Of a stretch of DNA of 64,000 nucleotides, positions 35,023 to 47,004 are shown piece by piece; the first letter of the stretch is position 1; each line of letters opens with the position of its first letter. Under the pieces are notes generated by a model. The model saw only the letters and a list, made by a program, of their open reading frames with translations. It searched no databases and was not told the DNA's origin. The stretch is from Cadophora sp. MPI-SDFR-AT-0126 (Eukaryota > Ascomycota > Leotiomycetes > Helotiales > Ploettnerulaceae): NCBI GenBank assembly GCA_020747065.1, contig JAGMVK010000004.1:992001-1056000 (forward strand), given 5' to 3'. The position numbers and the translations under genes are program-made.

Positions 35023-35452
35023 TCAATGGATCCTCGTAGATAGGGAAGGCTCGAAGGAGACAGAGATCGGGTAGGGGACAGGAGAGAGGCCGATAGCACA
35101 CCATGCCTTTTCCGAAGGTGAATATTCGGTGTTATCCTCAACATCCTACATCAATGTTATTAGCCAAGTACAACACGTGATATCAACACGACAGCACTGA
35201 GCCAATTGATATAAAGCGAGTGAGCCAGATGAGCTCGTTGTCGATTTTTATGCTCGGATCAAGACATTCACCCAAAATTGTACCATATTTTTCAGCAATT
35301 TTGTGCAACCGCGACATTTCTGCGTTCTTGATTTTCATTACACTGCTTTGTAGCCCAAGAGACGCCACCACGCCTTGTCGGCGCTGTTGCGCATACCACG
35401 CCCATCCATCTAAATGTACAAGGTGCCCCAGGCCAGAGGAGAGATCATCCAT
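35023..35452 (-). CDS. Small uncharacterised protein, 125 aa
   Basis: Exons 35452-35198 and 35145-35023, with a 52-nt intron (donor GTGCTG, branch GCTAAT, acceptor GATGTAG) in phase 0. The product starts MDDLSSGLGHLVHLDGWAWY, has a helical middle (NAEMSRLHKIAEKYG) and ends PSLSTRIH. It lies 53 bp upstream of the 470-aa gene's start and 157 bp downstream of the tim23 stop, all on the same strand. Unknown function; existence rests on in-phase splicing and a sensible composition. Confidence 0.5.
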
Positions 35453-35608
35453 CGCTAATGCATTTCACGCCCAAGTATGAATCTATAATAATCAAACAGT
35501 CGAACAAGGTGCTGGTACAGGAAAGGTATGCTCGAGAGCAATCGCGTCGATAGAAATGTGTCGATTGGTTGGGCATTCGGGTGTTCGGATAGGTGAATTA
35601 AAAAGTAC

Positions 35609-36321
35609 TTAAAAGAGAGCCTTCCTCGTAACCTTGAGATTATATCAGTATCTAAACATATTGCCTTCCAATGAGGAACACTTACTGCCCACGCGCCTGC
35701 AACTGATGCCACGATTCCTCCAGAGATCATCATCGGTCGAATGCCCCTTGTACTCTTGAAAATCATACCGCTCAACGCTCCTGCTACTATACTGTTTGCA
35801 GAATCGTGCTTCCCTCGCATGTGCCCAATGAATGAATTAAAGCCGTTGTACACCATCGCAATAACACCAGCCGAGTTGCCCAAGAACGGCCCTCTCCTCG
35901 TTACCGCATTCAAAACGGAGTTCAAGCGCAGCTTCGGCGGCTGTCCATTTGATCTCCTCAGCCCTTCCTGCAGTCCCCAAGCTCCTCCCATTGTCAACGC
36001 TGTGAGATAAGTAACCCCGGTTCCATAGCACAGATCATCCGACCAACCTCTCGAAGGCAACGCGGACTGTGAACCTGGCAAATCGGATAAGGCAGAATCC
36101 TCGAGCGACAGATAATCTAGAGTCTGTTGATTTAAGCCTGCGAGAGGGTGTAACTGTGACGGATCTGCAAAGGAAGGTCCGCTAAGGAAGGAAGAGACAT
36201 CCTGGGCTTCTTGAGGGTTGAAAGGGGTGGGCGAGAAGGTATCGGAAGGTGTCGTCGTAGGGGAATCGTGAGTCGCTGTTGGCGTCGACTTACGCCCAGT
36301 AAGTTTATCCCAGATTGACAT
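35609..36321 (-). CDS. tim23: Mitochondrial inner-membrane translocase subunit Tim23
   Basis: Exon 1 is 36321-35686 and exon 2 is 35632-35609, joined over a 53-nt intron (GTAAGT...TCAAG), giving 219 residues ending VTRKALF. The N-terminal 100 residues are hydrophilic (the intermembrane-space presequence receptor part, with a Leu-containing LAGLNQQTLDYLSLED segment). Residues about 103-212 form the four-helix Tim17/Tim23/Tim22 domain with its GxxxG-type glycines (YLTALTMGGAWGLQEGL, GPFLGNSAGVIAMVYNGFNS, SIVAGALSGMIFKSTRGIRP, GGIVASVAGAWA). It forms the import channel of the TIM23 complex. If the intron is retained the frame stays open for 76 further codons. Divergent from the THADA gene. Confidence 0.93.
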
Positions 36322-37000
36322 GTCGACAGACGCACAAGAAATGTGGAGGAGGTTAATTGGGAAGACTGGTTCTGGATGAAGTGGTGATGCTGATCAAGTC
36401 AGGATTGAAAAATATTTAGGGCCGGAATTCGGAGACATGTATCGCCGGCTTTCAGCCTCACAACCCGAGAACCCCCTTGGCAGGAGCTGGAAATATTGAA
36501 AAACTTGTTGCATCCACGTTTGACTTCACTACATGGATCAGTAAAAGCTCACAGGGTCACAAGGGAGATTTGTAGATATCTTGACGTCTTCAGACTGCTT
36601 TTCTTCTCCCTGCGTGGCGCTAGAAGCAATAATCAGGGGTGTGCAAGTATCCGACCGCTTAAGCGAATTGCCTTCAATTTCTCCGTCACCTGACTACGAA
36701 CCTCCCACACCTCGTCCATTTTGTGAGCCCTCAAAGGCTCCAAAAACGACATGCCAAGGATTTCTTAATAAAAGATTGTATTGTTGAAATTCTCAGACTT
36801 GGGGCTGCTATTCAGCACTGTATTCCCAATACCCTATCTCGTCGCTAACGGCAAATTTTCAGATCCACTTTTATATCTCGAATTTCTAAACTGCTTGGAG
36901 CCAAACCCATCACCGGCAGCAACATTCATGGAAAGAGCAAGCGATACACAACAGACTTTTGCATACGGACAAGATCCGTGAGGAGAGTCGCCGTTTGGAG
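36322..37000. promoter_or_regulatory. Divergent promoter region, tim23 / THADA
   Basis: 679 bp between opposite starts. A 67-codon frame at 36781-36981 precedes the THADA start in another frame and contains two upstream AUGs; it is probably leader sequence. No motif is assigned. Confidence 0.4.
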
Positions 37001-40000
37001 ATGTCGATACAATTGACTGGAGAGACCATCTCCCCATCGCTGGAAATGACGCCGCCAAGCGATGACCGAGTTATTCTGAAATGGCTTGAAAGCCAGCCAA
37101 CTGAGGCTCAATCAAGGTACTTGAGTCGGATGACGCTCCGAACTTTTCTGATATTGAATAGGCTTACTCAAGAACTATTCGATGGATACCTCGCTAAGGC
37201 TGCACAACCTCGTCACATCTCCGGAAACGGATGCATCAAGCTCTGCTATTTCATCGAACAGTGCATGAGATCCAAATCATCTTTCGTCAGAGATACAATC
37301 TTCGCTGAGAATCCTTGTCTGGAACTCTTCAAGTTTTACATTGAGTGGAACGAGAAAAATCAGGCTCGCTCCATGAGACAAATCATGGAGCTGATCTCGA
37401 CCATGATTGCCAAGAATCCATCGGAAGAAACGAAACTCGCAATCAAGAAAGCAATCATGAAGAGAGATATAGCTATCGTCACTCATCAAGCTGCTCAGCC
37501 TTTGGTCAAGCCCGCCTTCAAGTCTCTAGAGAGCCTCATGGGAAAGGCCACAATTACAGCCAAAGATCTCCTGGATGCTTATCAGGAACGACATGCTCAT
37601 GGAACAGCTTCCTCGGATTTGAGGGACTCTGAAACCGAATTTTCTGCCATGTTGAAGCAAGAGGTGTCTACAGAGAAAGTACAAGATATTGATGATCCGG
37701 AAGCATCGTCTTGGGATTCTTTCTTCTCCGACATGTTTGACTGGATGACACATGCCGACATCTCGCCAGCTGCGGGCAAGTTTCTTGTTACCGTATTCCG
37801 AGACCTGAGGACCGCATCTAGTACTTCAATTTCCTCTACTAGCAGTACTGCTTCATGGCAACGCTGGATCCGACGAGGTCTAGGAAAGAATCCGGAGGCT
37901 TTGGAGAATGTCAAGAACTACCTTTTCCCACCTCTATTCAAATTGGACAGGGTAGGCTCTCTGTCTTTCTTGGAAGAACTGAGTAAGAATGGTTCAATCG
38001 AGGAGACCCAGAGCCAGGAAATAGACGCTCAATCATTGCTCCAGCTCTCTGCAATGGAAACAGGAAAGAAAGCGGGTTTGGTTGAAGAGCCAGGTGAGAT
38101 CCTCAGAACGCCCCAGCTTGAACGATCATTAATCATTCTGTAGACACGGTTGAGTTTTCGAAAGTCAGTAAGAAGCCTTCGGGCGCTGTCGTTCTCCAAG
38201 AAGACTCAATCGGTCTTCTTCTTACGCACGATTCCGAGACTGTCCGGTCCTTGGCTTTCTCGGTACTGGTTTCGTCTTCGTCCACTATTCGGCCATTCAG
38301 TCAGACGGCATTGAACGTTCTCAAGGCAAATATGTACGTCTTGTTTTGCGATACCGATGCAAAGTTTAGAAACGAGATCTTGAGTAGCACCAAACATATG
38401 GTCGAGAGACTGAGAGGTGCCACTTCACTTCTCGCCAAAGAAGTCAACTCGCTTAGCTTCCAACTCAACGGAAACACAGAACTTCCAACAGCCCAACAAG
38501 AAGAGAGCCTGAAGCGACTGCACGCTATTAAGTATATCTCCAGGGCCCATAATGACTTCGTTACGTGGTATTTGAAATTTCTTCTCCTCGAATTGGTCCC
38601 AACAGCATCCTACCAACGCCACATCACGTCCTTAAAAGCAATCTCCATATTTCTGAGAAGTGGAATTCTTAAGCATGGCCTCGAGTCTCAGCTATTGAAG
38701 ACGTCTGGAAATAACACTGTATGGCCATATAACATCGTATTTTTCACCAGGACCTCCATGAGACTTCTTATGGATCTTCTTATGGATCCTTTCGAGGATG
38801 TAAGGAGTGGGGCAACGTCCATTCTTAAGCTTGCGTCTCCAAGTGACTTCGAGTCTGAATCAAGCGCCCCCACTGTGACAAAGGAAGACGAGATCTTACC
38901 AGACAGTGCAAGCTCTGATCTTAGTCCTCCCGTCAAAATGACATCTGAGTTCAATATTGTCCCGCTTGGGTTGTTAGTCAACTTCATTGCTCGTGCTGAA
39001 GATCTTTCGAAGGAGACAGGTCGGGCTGACCACGCAGACGGCGTGGCACGGTCATATGAGCTCTTGTATGGTTTGCAAGCATCGCCACAAAGCCGCTTGG
39101 CTCTCATAAAGAAGCTAGTGGACGATCTGGGAGGAAAAATCGAGGTTGCTGAACACAGCCTTGGGCAGGCCGTTTTTGAGGCTCCCATCCATGGGAACTT
39201 TGCTGCTCTAACGTAAGTCATGGATATTTCTTGGAGGAAAGGATGGAATAAGACTAACCAGCTTTGTTTAGCTTTGTCTGGGATTCCATCAACTTCTCCA
39301 AAGACTTCGAAGTCAACGCCATCCCAGACTTGGACTATCACAGAGAACTAGAAACCCTGCAGCACCGCATGGCAAGTTATTGTTCTCGCGTCTGGCAAGC
39401 CGTAAAGGATATCCTTTGCAACGACTCACCGGAAGGGTACCTTCCTGAGGAACTAGATGAGCTTGAGGACGTAGATACAAAGGATGTACTGAGCTATAGC
39501 TTTAGGGCTGTTCATGAGTCCAGGTAGGTGCTCAGTTACCTGCTCCACTTTTTTTGTCCTCGTATCCCACAATGGGATCAAAATGCTAACAAATCCGGGC
39601 CGGTACAGCAACCTGATGAGGTCGCTTGTCAACACAATCAAGCTCAAGCTTCAAGCCCCAGAAAACAAGCCCATTTTACCAACCGCAACGTTTGTTCAGA
39701 TTGCAAATCTATCTTTCGAACAGCTAACAACTTTACGCCATCGTGGTGCATTCTCCACAGTTACTTTGACATTTGCAGTTTCTTGCCAAGCGTGTCTCCA
39801 TGCCAACATGGATCCTACATCCCGCGAACTTCTAGCTGCATGGCTTAAGGCATGTTTCCATTCCCTATTTCCAATCCCCCTAAATTACAGCTAACGATGA
39901 AAGGCCATATTTGAGTGCATCGAGAATCAGGATTCCACAACTCGCCGCTCTGCCGGTATCCCTGCAGCCATTACTTCCATCCTTTCAGCTAAAGCCACGA

Positions 40001-42640
40001 CTCCCTCCCTGAACGACGTCGTCAGAAGTCTCACAATCATCGCACAGAGAAAGGTGGCACCTAGTGCAAGAGATGACACGAAGTACCCCCAAGTGCATGC
40101 TCTCAATTCTTTAAAGGAAATTGTCAAGAGCGCTGGTTTGGGCAATCAAGTAGAGGAGGTCATTGGAGAGCTTTTCGCTCTTGGTGGCAGTAGCTTCCAG
40201 AATGAAGCGTAATTCTCCCACCCATCTTGAACGTACATCCTTCTGTCATATGCTGATTTGTCCTTCCAGATATCCAATTAGAAATTGCGGGTTGCTACTT
40301 ATCAGAAGCCTCTTCGACCTCATATTCGGTACAAACACAGAAAAGGCGGTGGTCGAGAGAGGATGGGACGGACGCTCTACAATGATAGAGTACAGTCGAT
40401 ACCCGGCTTTAGTTGAACTGATCATCGGACTTCTGAAGCTGGGTACTGATGATGCTCTTTTTCCGGCGATGGACGTTCTCAGACGTGCTGGGCCTCCCCC
40501 AGCTCATCGCAGAGACATTGAATCCCTTGTCCACCGGCAATTGGCGAATAGAAATTGGCAAGTTCGTCGTATTGCGGCTGACTGTCTGTGTTCCTTTTCG
40601 ACCGAGGAGAAGGATTGGATCAAAGTGGTGATCATGTTCTTAGAGTCTGAAGCAGGAAGTTCGAACCAACGCCATGGCCAGTTGCTGGTCATACGCGCAA
40701 TATTATCCCAGAGATTGGACGCTGTAAAACAAAACGAGTTGGGTAAGTCTCTCTATCTCCATTGCTCTTTGCCAAATGCATTAGCTCCCGAACTTTAGCA
40801 AGCCAAGTCTGAGCAAAAGCTGATACATCCCCAGGCAAATTTTTGAATCTGTTACCAACCTTTAGCAAATTTTGGCACAAAGATCTCCAACAATACAGAA
40901 ATCCCTGGATATTGATATTATACGGAGAAATTCGGCAACAAATCAACCGGAAGTTCTGCTCCCTAGCCACATCCTCCTGGCGACAGGGTCACAATGTGCT
41001 TCGTGCAAATGCTGGACTACTGACTCTCCAAGCTATCGACTTGCAAAGCGATTTCAAATACACCAGGAGTCCATTCGAGATTGCTAAAAACCCTGATTTG
41101 TGCAAACTTGTTGCGCAGAACGACCTTTCCTCCTTAGCTGTACAGAATGACCTCAACGGGCTCCTTCTTGCGTTAGCGAAGGCTATGTCCTTGTCGCCAC
41201 TTGCCGCTGTTGCTTTTCTTGAGGCTATTCCAGACGTCTTTCGAGTCAGCGACGACGGTACCACATTACTTCAGCTATGTCTGGTCTATGTGGCCGCAAT
41301 GGAGTCTACCGTTCTCAACATCCAGGTTGCTGCTTTACGTGGACTTTGTGTTATTCTTGACCGCCACTTTCCCTTGTCGCGTTACAGAATGGGGAAGTAC
41401 AGCAAAGTCATGGATGTAGTACTCCGGACAGCTGGCAAGAGTTTCTATGTAGGAAGCCCCACTCTTACAATCGCGCGTCTCGAAATGAATGGCTGGATCA
41501 GCCTTTTCAAGATTATACAGAGAATAGCCAACGCCCCGACAACTTATGAGGAAGCCATTGTGCGCACGCCAGAATTCCTATCTTGGTCTCTGGAATGTAT
41601 GATGTATCAGAAAGATGACGAGGTACGTCTTGGGTATCCTTTCGGTGGATAATACTAACAGATGTATATAGGAGTTTGATACCCGATTTGCAGCAGCGAA
41701 AGCCTTATCTAAGTTCTACATTCGAATGATTCAAGCTCTGCACCGCATACCAAAGTCCGAACATTTGATTCCATCATTATTCGCACTTTATGACATCTTG
41801 AACGACGACGATTCTGAAATTCGAAAGCTTGCATCGGAAGCTATATCCATCATCTTGAACACACAGCTTGTTCCTCAAGCTGCTACTTCGGCATTTGCCA
41901 ATCATCTCTTTGGATTGTTCATTAGCTCACAAATCTTCATCAAGTATGTGGTTGCCAAGATGACTGGAACACCTACCAATTGTCTCGGCTTGGACGTCGA
42001 GGATCCGCTTCTCCTTCTGTCTGTCGAGAATCAATACTTTGAGGCCCGACCCGTCGACAACACTCTCTTCGCGCAAGAAAAGCAGAACCTATGGAAAGAC
42101 GAGATCGAAGATGCAAAGATCTGGGCCACCATCTTTGGCAAACTTCGCGCCCCAAGTTTTGGTCTACGCTTCCCTGAACGTCCTCTGCATCCCGTTCTTG
42201 TAGAACTAGTCGCTTGGGTCAAGAAAGCTCTCACTACTCTGAAGAAATCAGCAACCACGAATGACGGCGCCTTAGGCTGGACCACGAAGCCAGAGGTTTT
42301 TGCCGTTTCAATGCGAGCTATCCATGCCATCAATAGCGTGATGAACTACTTGGAAGTGTATTTCCTACCTGCCATTGACCGAGACCCCGCAGGTTGGAGC
42401 TCAACAGGTACTGACTTACTAAACCATTTCGAATCGATTGTCTTAGGAGTTGAGGACTTTGTGCGCCAATGCCTTGGAAACAGAGTCCATCCCATCTTAG
42501 TTCAGACTATTATGGCGAGAGTACCTCAACGCCCAGAGGTGTGCCAAAGATTCGAAATTCTTCAACAAAGGGTCAAGGAAATGGGGCAGATGGATGTGAA
42601 TGACCTTGTCTTCCCTCTACAGAATGGCACGAGATCTTAA
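37001..42640 (+). CDS. TRM732: THADA/Trm732-type tRNA 2'-O-methylation cofactor (DUF2428)
   Basis: Eight exons in continuous phase: 37001-38093, 38144-39212, 39272-39523, 39609-39849, 39904-40208, 40270-40742, 40835-41622 and 41672-42640, giving 1729 residues of mostly helical repeats. The DUF2428 signature is present around residue 886 onward (STTRRSAGIPAAITSIL), followed by the conserved HALNSLKEIV and YPIRNCGLLLIRSLFDLIFG blocks. By family knowledge Trm732/THADA works with the Trm7 methyltransferase to make Nm32 in the tRNA anticodon loop in the cytoplasm. Introns are 49-92 nt with CTAAC/CTGAT branch sites; intron 4 appears to be GC-AG. The start at 37001 is the first ATG in frame. N-terminus is less conserved, so a further 5' exon is possible. 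Confidence 0.9.
39850..39903 (+). other. Likely GC-AG intron in the THADA gene
   Basis: 54 nt. Exon ends CTTAAG, intron starts GCATGT, branch GCTAACG, acceptor GAAAG. Only this joint gives the open DUF2428 frame (WLK|AIFECIE); the nearby GT at 39854 gives a stop after splicing. Confidence 0.65.
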
Positions 42641-42941
42641 GAGCAGATAATTCATGACTTGGTGGATCATTATGGGCTTTACAGATCACTATTCGGAGCT
42701 GAAATCAGTGTGGCACTAGCGTTGCCTAAGGTCCTGTTTGCCCCTCCTTAGTTCTTGTTTACGCGAGATATTGACTAGTGGAACAGATTTTGCGACAAAG
42801 TCAACAACCACGATATTCACGCTTTCGCATCAATAAGTCCTCAACAATTTCCCACTTTGCCACCAAGGATACTGTAAGCTAGCTCGACCCACGCGGATGT
42901 GTGCAAGCCTTCTGACCCAACATCAGATACGTACCGCAACG
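42641..42941. other. Intergenic, 301 bp
   Basis: 3' UTR of the THADA gene and short promoter of the next gene. Nothing recognised. Confidence 0.45.
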
Positions 42942-43484
42942 ATGCAGTCCCATACGACGATCCTGATCGTTCTACTCGTCCTGTTCGTCTTCATCATATC
43001 ATGGGTTTTCTTCGGGAAGATTTTAATCTTGAAATTCGTGAGTATACGTCCCGCTCTGTTCCATGTCTCTTTATGGCAAGTTAAAGCTAAGTTAATGACC
43101 AGGCTGAGTACATGTGCGGCCCCAACAACTGCCTCTCCCTCTGGATCGGTCCTTCTCACAGCGGTCCATCCAATTCCGTCTAACATGTCCCTCGTCTCTA
43201 GGGCCAACAATCAAGACGCCTACGAAGCCCAAGCAGCAGCCGCCGCCGACCGCGCCCAAAAGCGCGCTGCAAAACGAGCCGCTAAAGAAGAGGCTGCCCG
43301 CAGAGCGGAGGAGGAAAAGGCTCTTCAGGAAGCTGCTGCCATCTGTCCGAAATGCAAAGTCCAACATGGTCCCCCATCTGCGGTTTCCGATGTCACAGAT
43401 TACATGGATTTCTGCGAGCGTCATAAGCAGGCCAAATCCCACAAGACTGTCTTCAGTGTGGCGAGTACAGACTCTACAGTCTAA
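42942..43484 (+). CDS. Small membrane-anchored protein with Ala/Lys/Glu coiled coil and CPKC motif
   Basis: An ATG at 42942 begins MQSHTTILIVLLVLFVFIISW, an N-terminal membrane anchor. The clear C-terminal coding part ends at 43484: NNQDAYEAQAAAAADRAQKR, a long Ala/Lys/Glu helix, then AICPKCKVQHGPP and DYMDFCERHK, a possible zinc-binding set of Cys/His. The unspliced frame is open throughout, but two introns are likely: 43038-43102 (GTGAGT...CCAG) and 43114-43201 (GTGCGG, branch TCTAAC, CTCTAG). Together they restore phase and leave an 11-nt exon (43103-43113), giving about 129 residues. Splicing is uncertain; the C-terminal frame is not. Family not recognised. Confidence 0.6.
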   Translation: MQSHTTILIVLLVLFVFIISWVFFGKILILKFVSIRPALFHVSLWQVKAKLMTRLSTCAAPTTASPSGSVLLTAVHPIPSNMSLVSRANNQDAYEAQAAAAADRAQKRAAKRAAKEEAARRAEEEKALQEAAAICPKCKVQHGPPSAVSDVTDYMDFCERHKQAKSHKTVFSVASTDSTV

Positions 43485-44340
43485 AGGAGGAGCTACTGCT
43501 GGATTCTTGGTGGGTCGATCTTGGGTTCTTCGTTTGCACCACTGCACTACACTTTTCTGCTTCGTTTTCTGCTTTCACTCGACTTTCATCTTCATTTCAA
43601 TACATACAAGGGGTCTGCATACGTGGAGGATTGACGGGATAGAAGAACGTTAGTCATAGATGGTGAACTGCAATCTGTCTTTCTGCACCATCATAGGCAT
43701 TCTCTAAGATCTCTCTAATAACACAAAGTTCCCTGTGACAATTCTCAGACTATTGTGTATCAAAAGCAGCTTGAATAAATCCCCTTTCTTTGCGCCTTAA
43801 GCTTCTGACGTCGTAGTTTTAGTCAACAGCCCTATTCTGCCTCATTTCGCCAAAGTGACTCCGTGTATGCTTCTGTCCTACGCTGCAAGCTCCCTCGCGA
43901 GCGCTTCCAACCACCGACCACGTCGCCAACACGCTGTACACAAACATCTGGGACTACGAGCTACGCTACTCAGCCTTGGTCTTCTTCTTTACAGCCACTG
44001 CCAGGTCCTCGTCATCATTCCTTCGACTTGCTGTCCCGTGATATAATACACAAATTCACTCGCCAACGCGCTCGCCATAACGGGAGGCCGCAGAGCGATA
44101 CACAAAAGCTGCATGACGCAAAAGAAGCCTTGAAGCAACTCACCTCACGATCTCGACCGTTCTCGTACGACACCCCTTCGATCAGTACCGCCATCGTGTA
44201 CAACCACACTCGCATGTACGCGCAGTTTCTACCAGGACCCTATTGTATCGTGGATGACGTCTGTCACCGGGACCCAATCACACTTTCACCAGATCCAAAG
44301 TCTCCGGAGCTTGGCAGATCTAGCTAGGAAAATATAAGAG
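43485..44340. other. Intergenic, 856 bp
   Basis: A 154-codon frame at 43863-44327 lies directly before the next gene but starts without support and has no family; likely promoter and leader. Nothing else recognised. Confidence 0.4.
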
Positions 44341-46357
44341 ATGGCAACTCCAGCTCCTCCTCCTCTGAAAACCTACGGCGCAACAGTCACGACCTTCTTA
44401 ACGACCACAATCTCGCTGTCTTCAAACCAAGCGTCATTTACAATTCTATATCCACCACCTGCTACTGAAGGCATCCATTACACCACGTTCCCAGTGGGAC
44501 AGGATCCAAGCAGTACATATATACCCATACCACTTCCAATCCTCGTGCTCACAAATGTGATGGGCATCGCCGTCAACCCCTCCAACTCTCCTATTGCTAC
44601 ACGAACACTCGTCCAAACTCCGCCTTCCCAAGCCATAAGCACATCTGTTTCACAAGTATCGAGCTGTCCCTCCTGGAAGTGGACCTGCTGGCCGCTCAAC
44701 AAACAAATCGGCGTCGGTCTCGCTATCGGCCTTGGCACTCTGCTCCTCTTGCTACTATTCTGGTGGCTCTTCTTCTGGCGTTCACGAATTAAGAAAATCC
44801 GTATTAGAAGGCGAAGACCTGGTGATGAGGAAGGAGGAGAAGGAAGACCACCGCTGAAGATCGCTGTCAGGACGAGTATGTCACGGACGAGGAGGATTCA
44901 GGTTGCTAGAGATGAGAGTCTGAGTCCGAGTCCGCCACCAATGGGGAGTGGAGGAATCAGGGTCGTGGCTGGTTCTACTTCTGGGGATAGGAATGTGAAA
45001 AAGCCGCCTGCCTATAAGATTGTGAGACAGCCTAGTCCGAGGGAGTTTGTCAAACCTGTCTCTATTCCTGAGGGCCCTGAGAGAGGAGATATGGAGGAGG
45101 CTGGTGAGCCTCGAGTCAGGGATTTCGCGTTCCCGATTTCCACTGCTGCAGTTGGAGCCGGTATAGGAGGTACAATTAGAAGTAGGAGTGGAGAAGGAGT
45201 CAGAGTATCGAGAGGAGAGTCATCGAGGGCAAGTCGTGGCTCGAGAATGGAACGGCCGCATGTTGAAGAAGTTGAGAGAAGGGAGAGGAGCGAAAGACGG
45301 AGAGAATGTGAGAGGGAGGTGAAAGACGGATATGAGAGACGAAGAAGCAGAAGTCATCGTGTGAGGGATGAGGAATACGATGATCGACTTGGTGAGAGGA
45401 GAAACCGCAGGAACAGCTATGCATCTAGAAATGAAGAGGACTTCGAAGTCAGGAGAGATCACAGTCCCCGGCAACGAAACTATGGGCGGGATGGTGAAAG
45501 ACGTAGACCAAGAAGGTAGCACATTCCTGTTCAATAGATGATCTCACAATCAAAAGGAAAGAAGTTGCGAACTGACAATCGGCAGCGCATCACCCCCGCG
45601 TGGTGATCAATCAGAGGCAAAGGGAAAGCAAAATAAGAGAAGGGACTCTGAGAGTGGTATTAAGGATACTTTGAGGAAAGTCCTACCCTTCGTACCACTA
45701 GTACTTGGACTTATGTCGACAATTGGGGAGCCTAAAGGTGGATGGAACCAGTACATTCCAGAGGAAAAACGAAAGAAAAGTAAAGTCAAGAAGTAAGTAT
45801 CATCTACTTTCACAAAGCTACAATTCCATTTTCAGACAATCAGAGTTCCAAAGACTGATTCATGGCCGTTCTATAGAATTGCAGAAGATGTATTCGAAGA
45901 ACACCACCACAAGATCCCCGAGGATTTCCCTGGACACCTACATCAGCACTCACCAAGATCTAAATCCGCGGACCGCGCATATCGCTCCACTAAACCACGT
46001 TACTCTCCCTCTCCAACCCATAGAGAAGACCGACCCAGAAGCAAAAATAGAAATACTGAGAGACATCGTGGAAGATCCTCCCACCCAGTCGGCAATATGC
46101 GAGAAGCCTTCAACAGCATTACGCCCGAAGCAGGAAGTGCTCACACAACATTGACACCCTCTCCACCCCCTAGACGAAGGAGATCTACTAGAGATAGGAA
46201 AGTGCGGGGTTATGATGGGGCTGATGATGAGGATTTTGTTGTTCATTCTGCTGAGACTGCTGATGGAAATGCGGGGGAAAGTTTGGAGCCATATGAGATC
46301 TCGGAGCCAGACTCCCCGATTTTGAGAGGTGCTGCGATACTCCCTCTTCGCCATTAG
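44341..46357 (+). CDS. Single-pass membrane protein with long Arg/Glu/Ser-rich tail
   Basis: Exons 44341-45515, 45586-45792 and 45844-46357 give 631 residues. Intron 1 (70 nt) has CTGAC and CGGCAG; intron 2 (51 nt) must use the second AG (ATCAG) to stay in frame. The N-terminal 130 residues are Thr/Ser/Pro-rich without a clear signal peptide. A CPSWKWTC segment precedes one strong transmembrane helix (GVGLAIGLGTLLLLLLFWWLFFW, about 128-150), then RSRIKKIRIRRRRPG and a long disordered tail full of Arg, Glu and Ser. A second hydrophobic stretch in exon 2 (VLPFVPLVLGLMSTIG) may be another membrane segment. The C-terminus is RS-like then acidic. Type I surface protein by topology; no known family. 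A similar gene follows at 47005. Confidence 0.75.
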
Positions 46358-47004
46358 TTTTAGCAGAGGTACAAGCATGAACAAGCAAATTTTGTGCTGC
46401 TTATCCATCCTTCTAACTTTGGGCCGAAGGATACTGGGCTTGGATGCCTCCTTCAAAGCGATGTAGAACAAGGGTTCTGAAACCGCTCGCTGATAAACGA
46501 TTTTTTGTCGTACAGTCTCTTTAATGCACATGTGTCTGAGTATGCAATCAGAAATTAAACACAAGTATCACCATGTTTCCGCTGAGTTGTCTCGGGTGAC
46601 TTGGTGCGGGATGATGCATTTTCTCGGTACGGCGGAGTAATGATTGCTGCTGACTTAGGCATCACTCATCAATTGACCAGTACAGCCTCTGGGTACCGGA
46701 TCCAAGACCTTTCTAGAAGGCTGAATGTCCAACCTAGATGTATATTCTCCCCAATCTCTGCCTTGCCTTTGAGATGCTGCTTCGAGGAAAAACTTCAGTT
46801 GTTTGCCAAACTCTGGCAGGTTACCCTCGAGTAGCCGAGTTTGCAAGCTGCAAGAGTTACACTGAGAAATTGCCAGCTGGTAGATCTTGATAACTTTGTC
46901 ACTGTGTCACTGTGAGCCTTCTTGATTGCTTTCCTTAAAGTTACCTCGACCCTCGAGCCCGGAATGGCAGGAAGAGATTGGGTGACGGTGACGGCCACAG
47001 AAGG
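46358..47004. other. Intergenic, 647 bp
   Basis: Between two similar single-pass membrane-protein genes. A 77-codon frame at 46601-46834 is unsupported. A short AUG frame (MAGRDWVTV...) overlaps the start of the next gene in another frame. Confidence 0.4.

Noticed and set aside
43863..44327. 154-codon frame just upstream of the 631-aa gene
   Set aside because: Non-ATG start, mixed composition, and it ends just before the next ATG; more likely promoter and leader.
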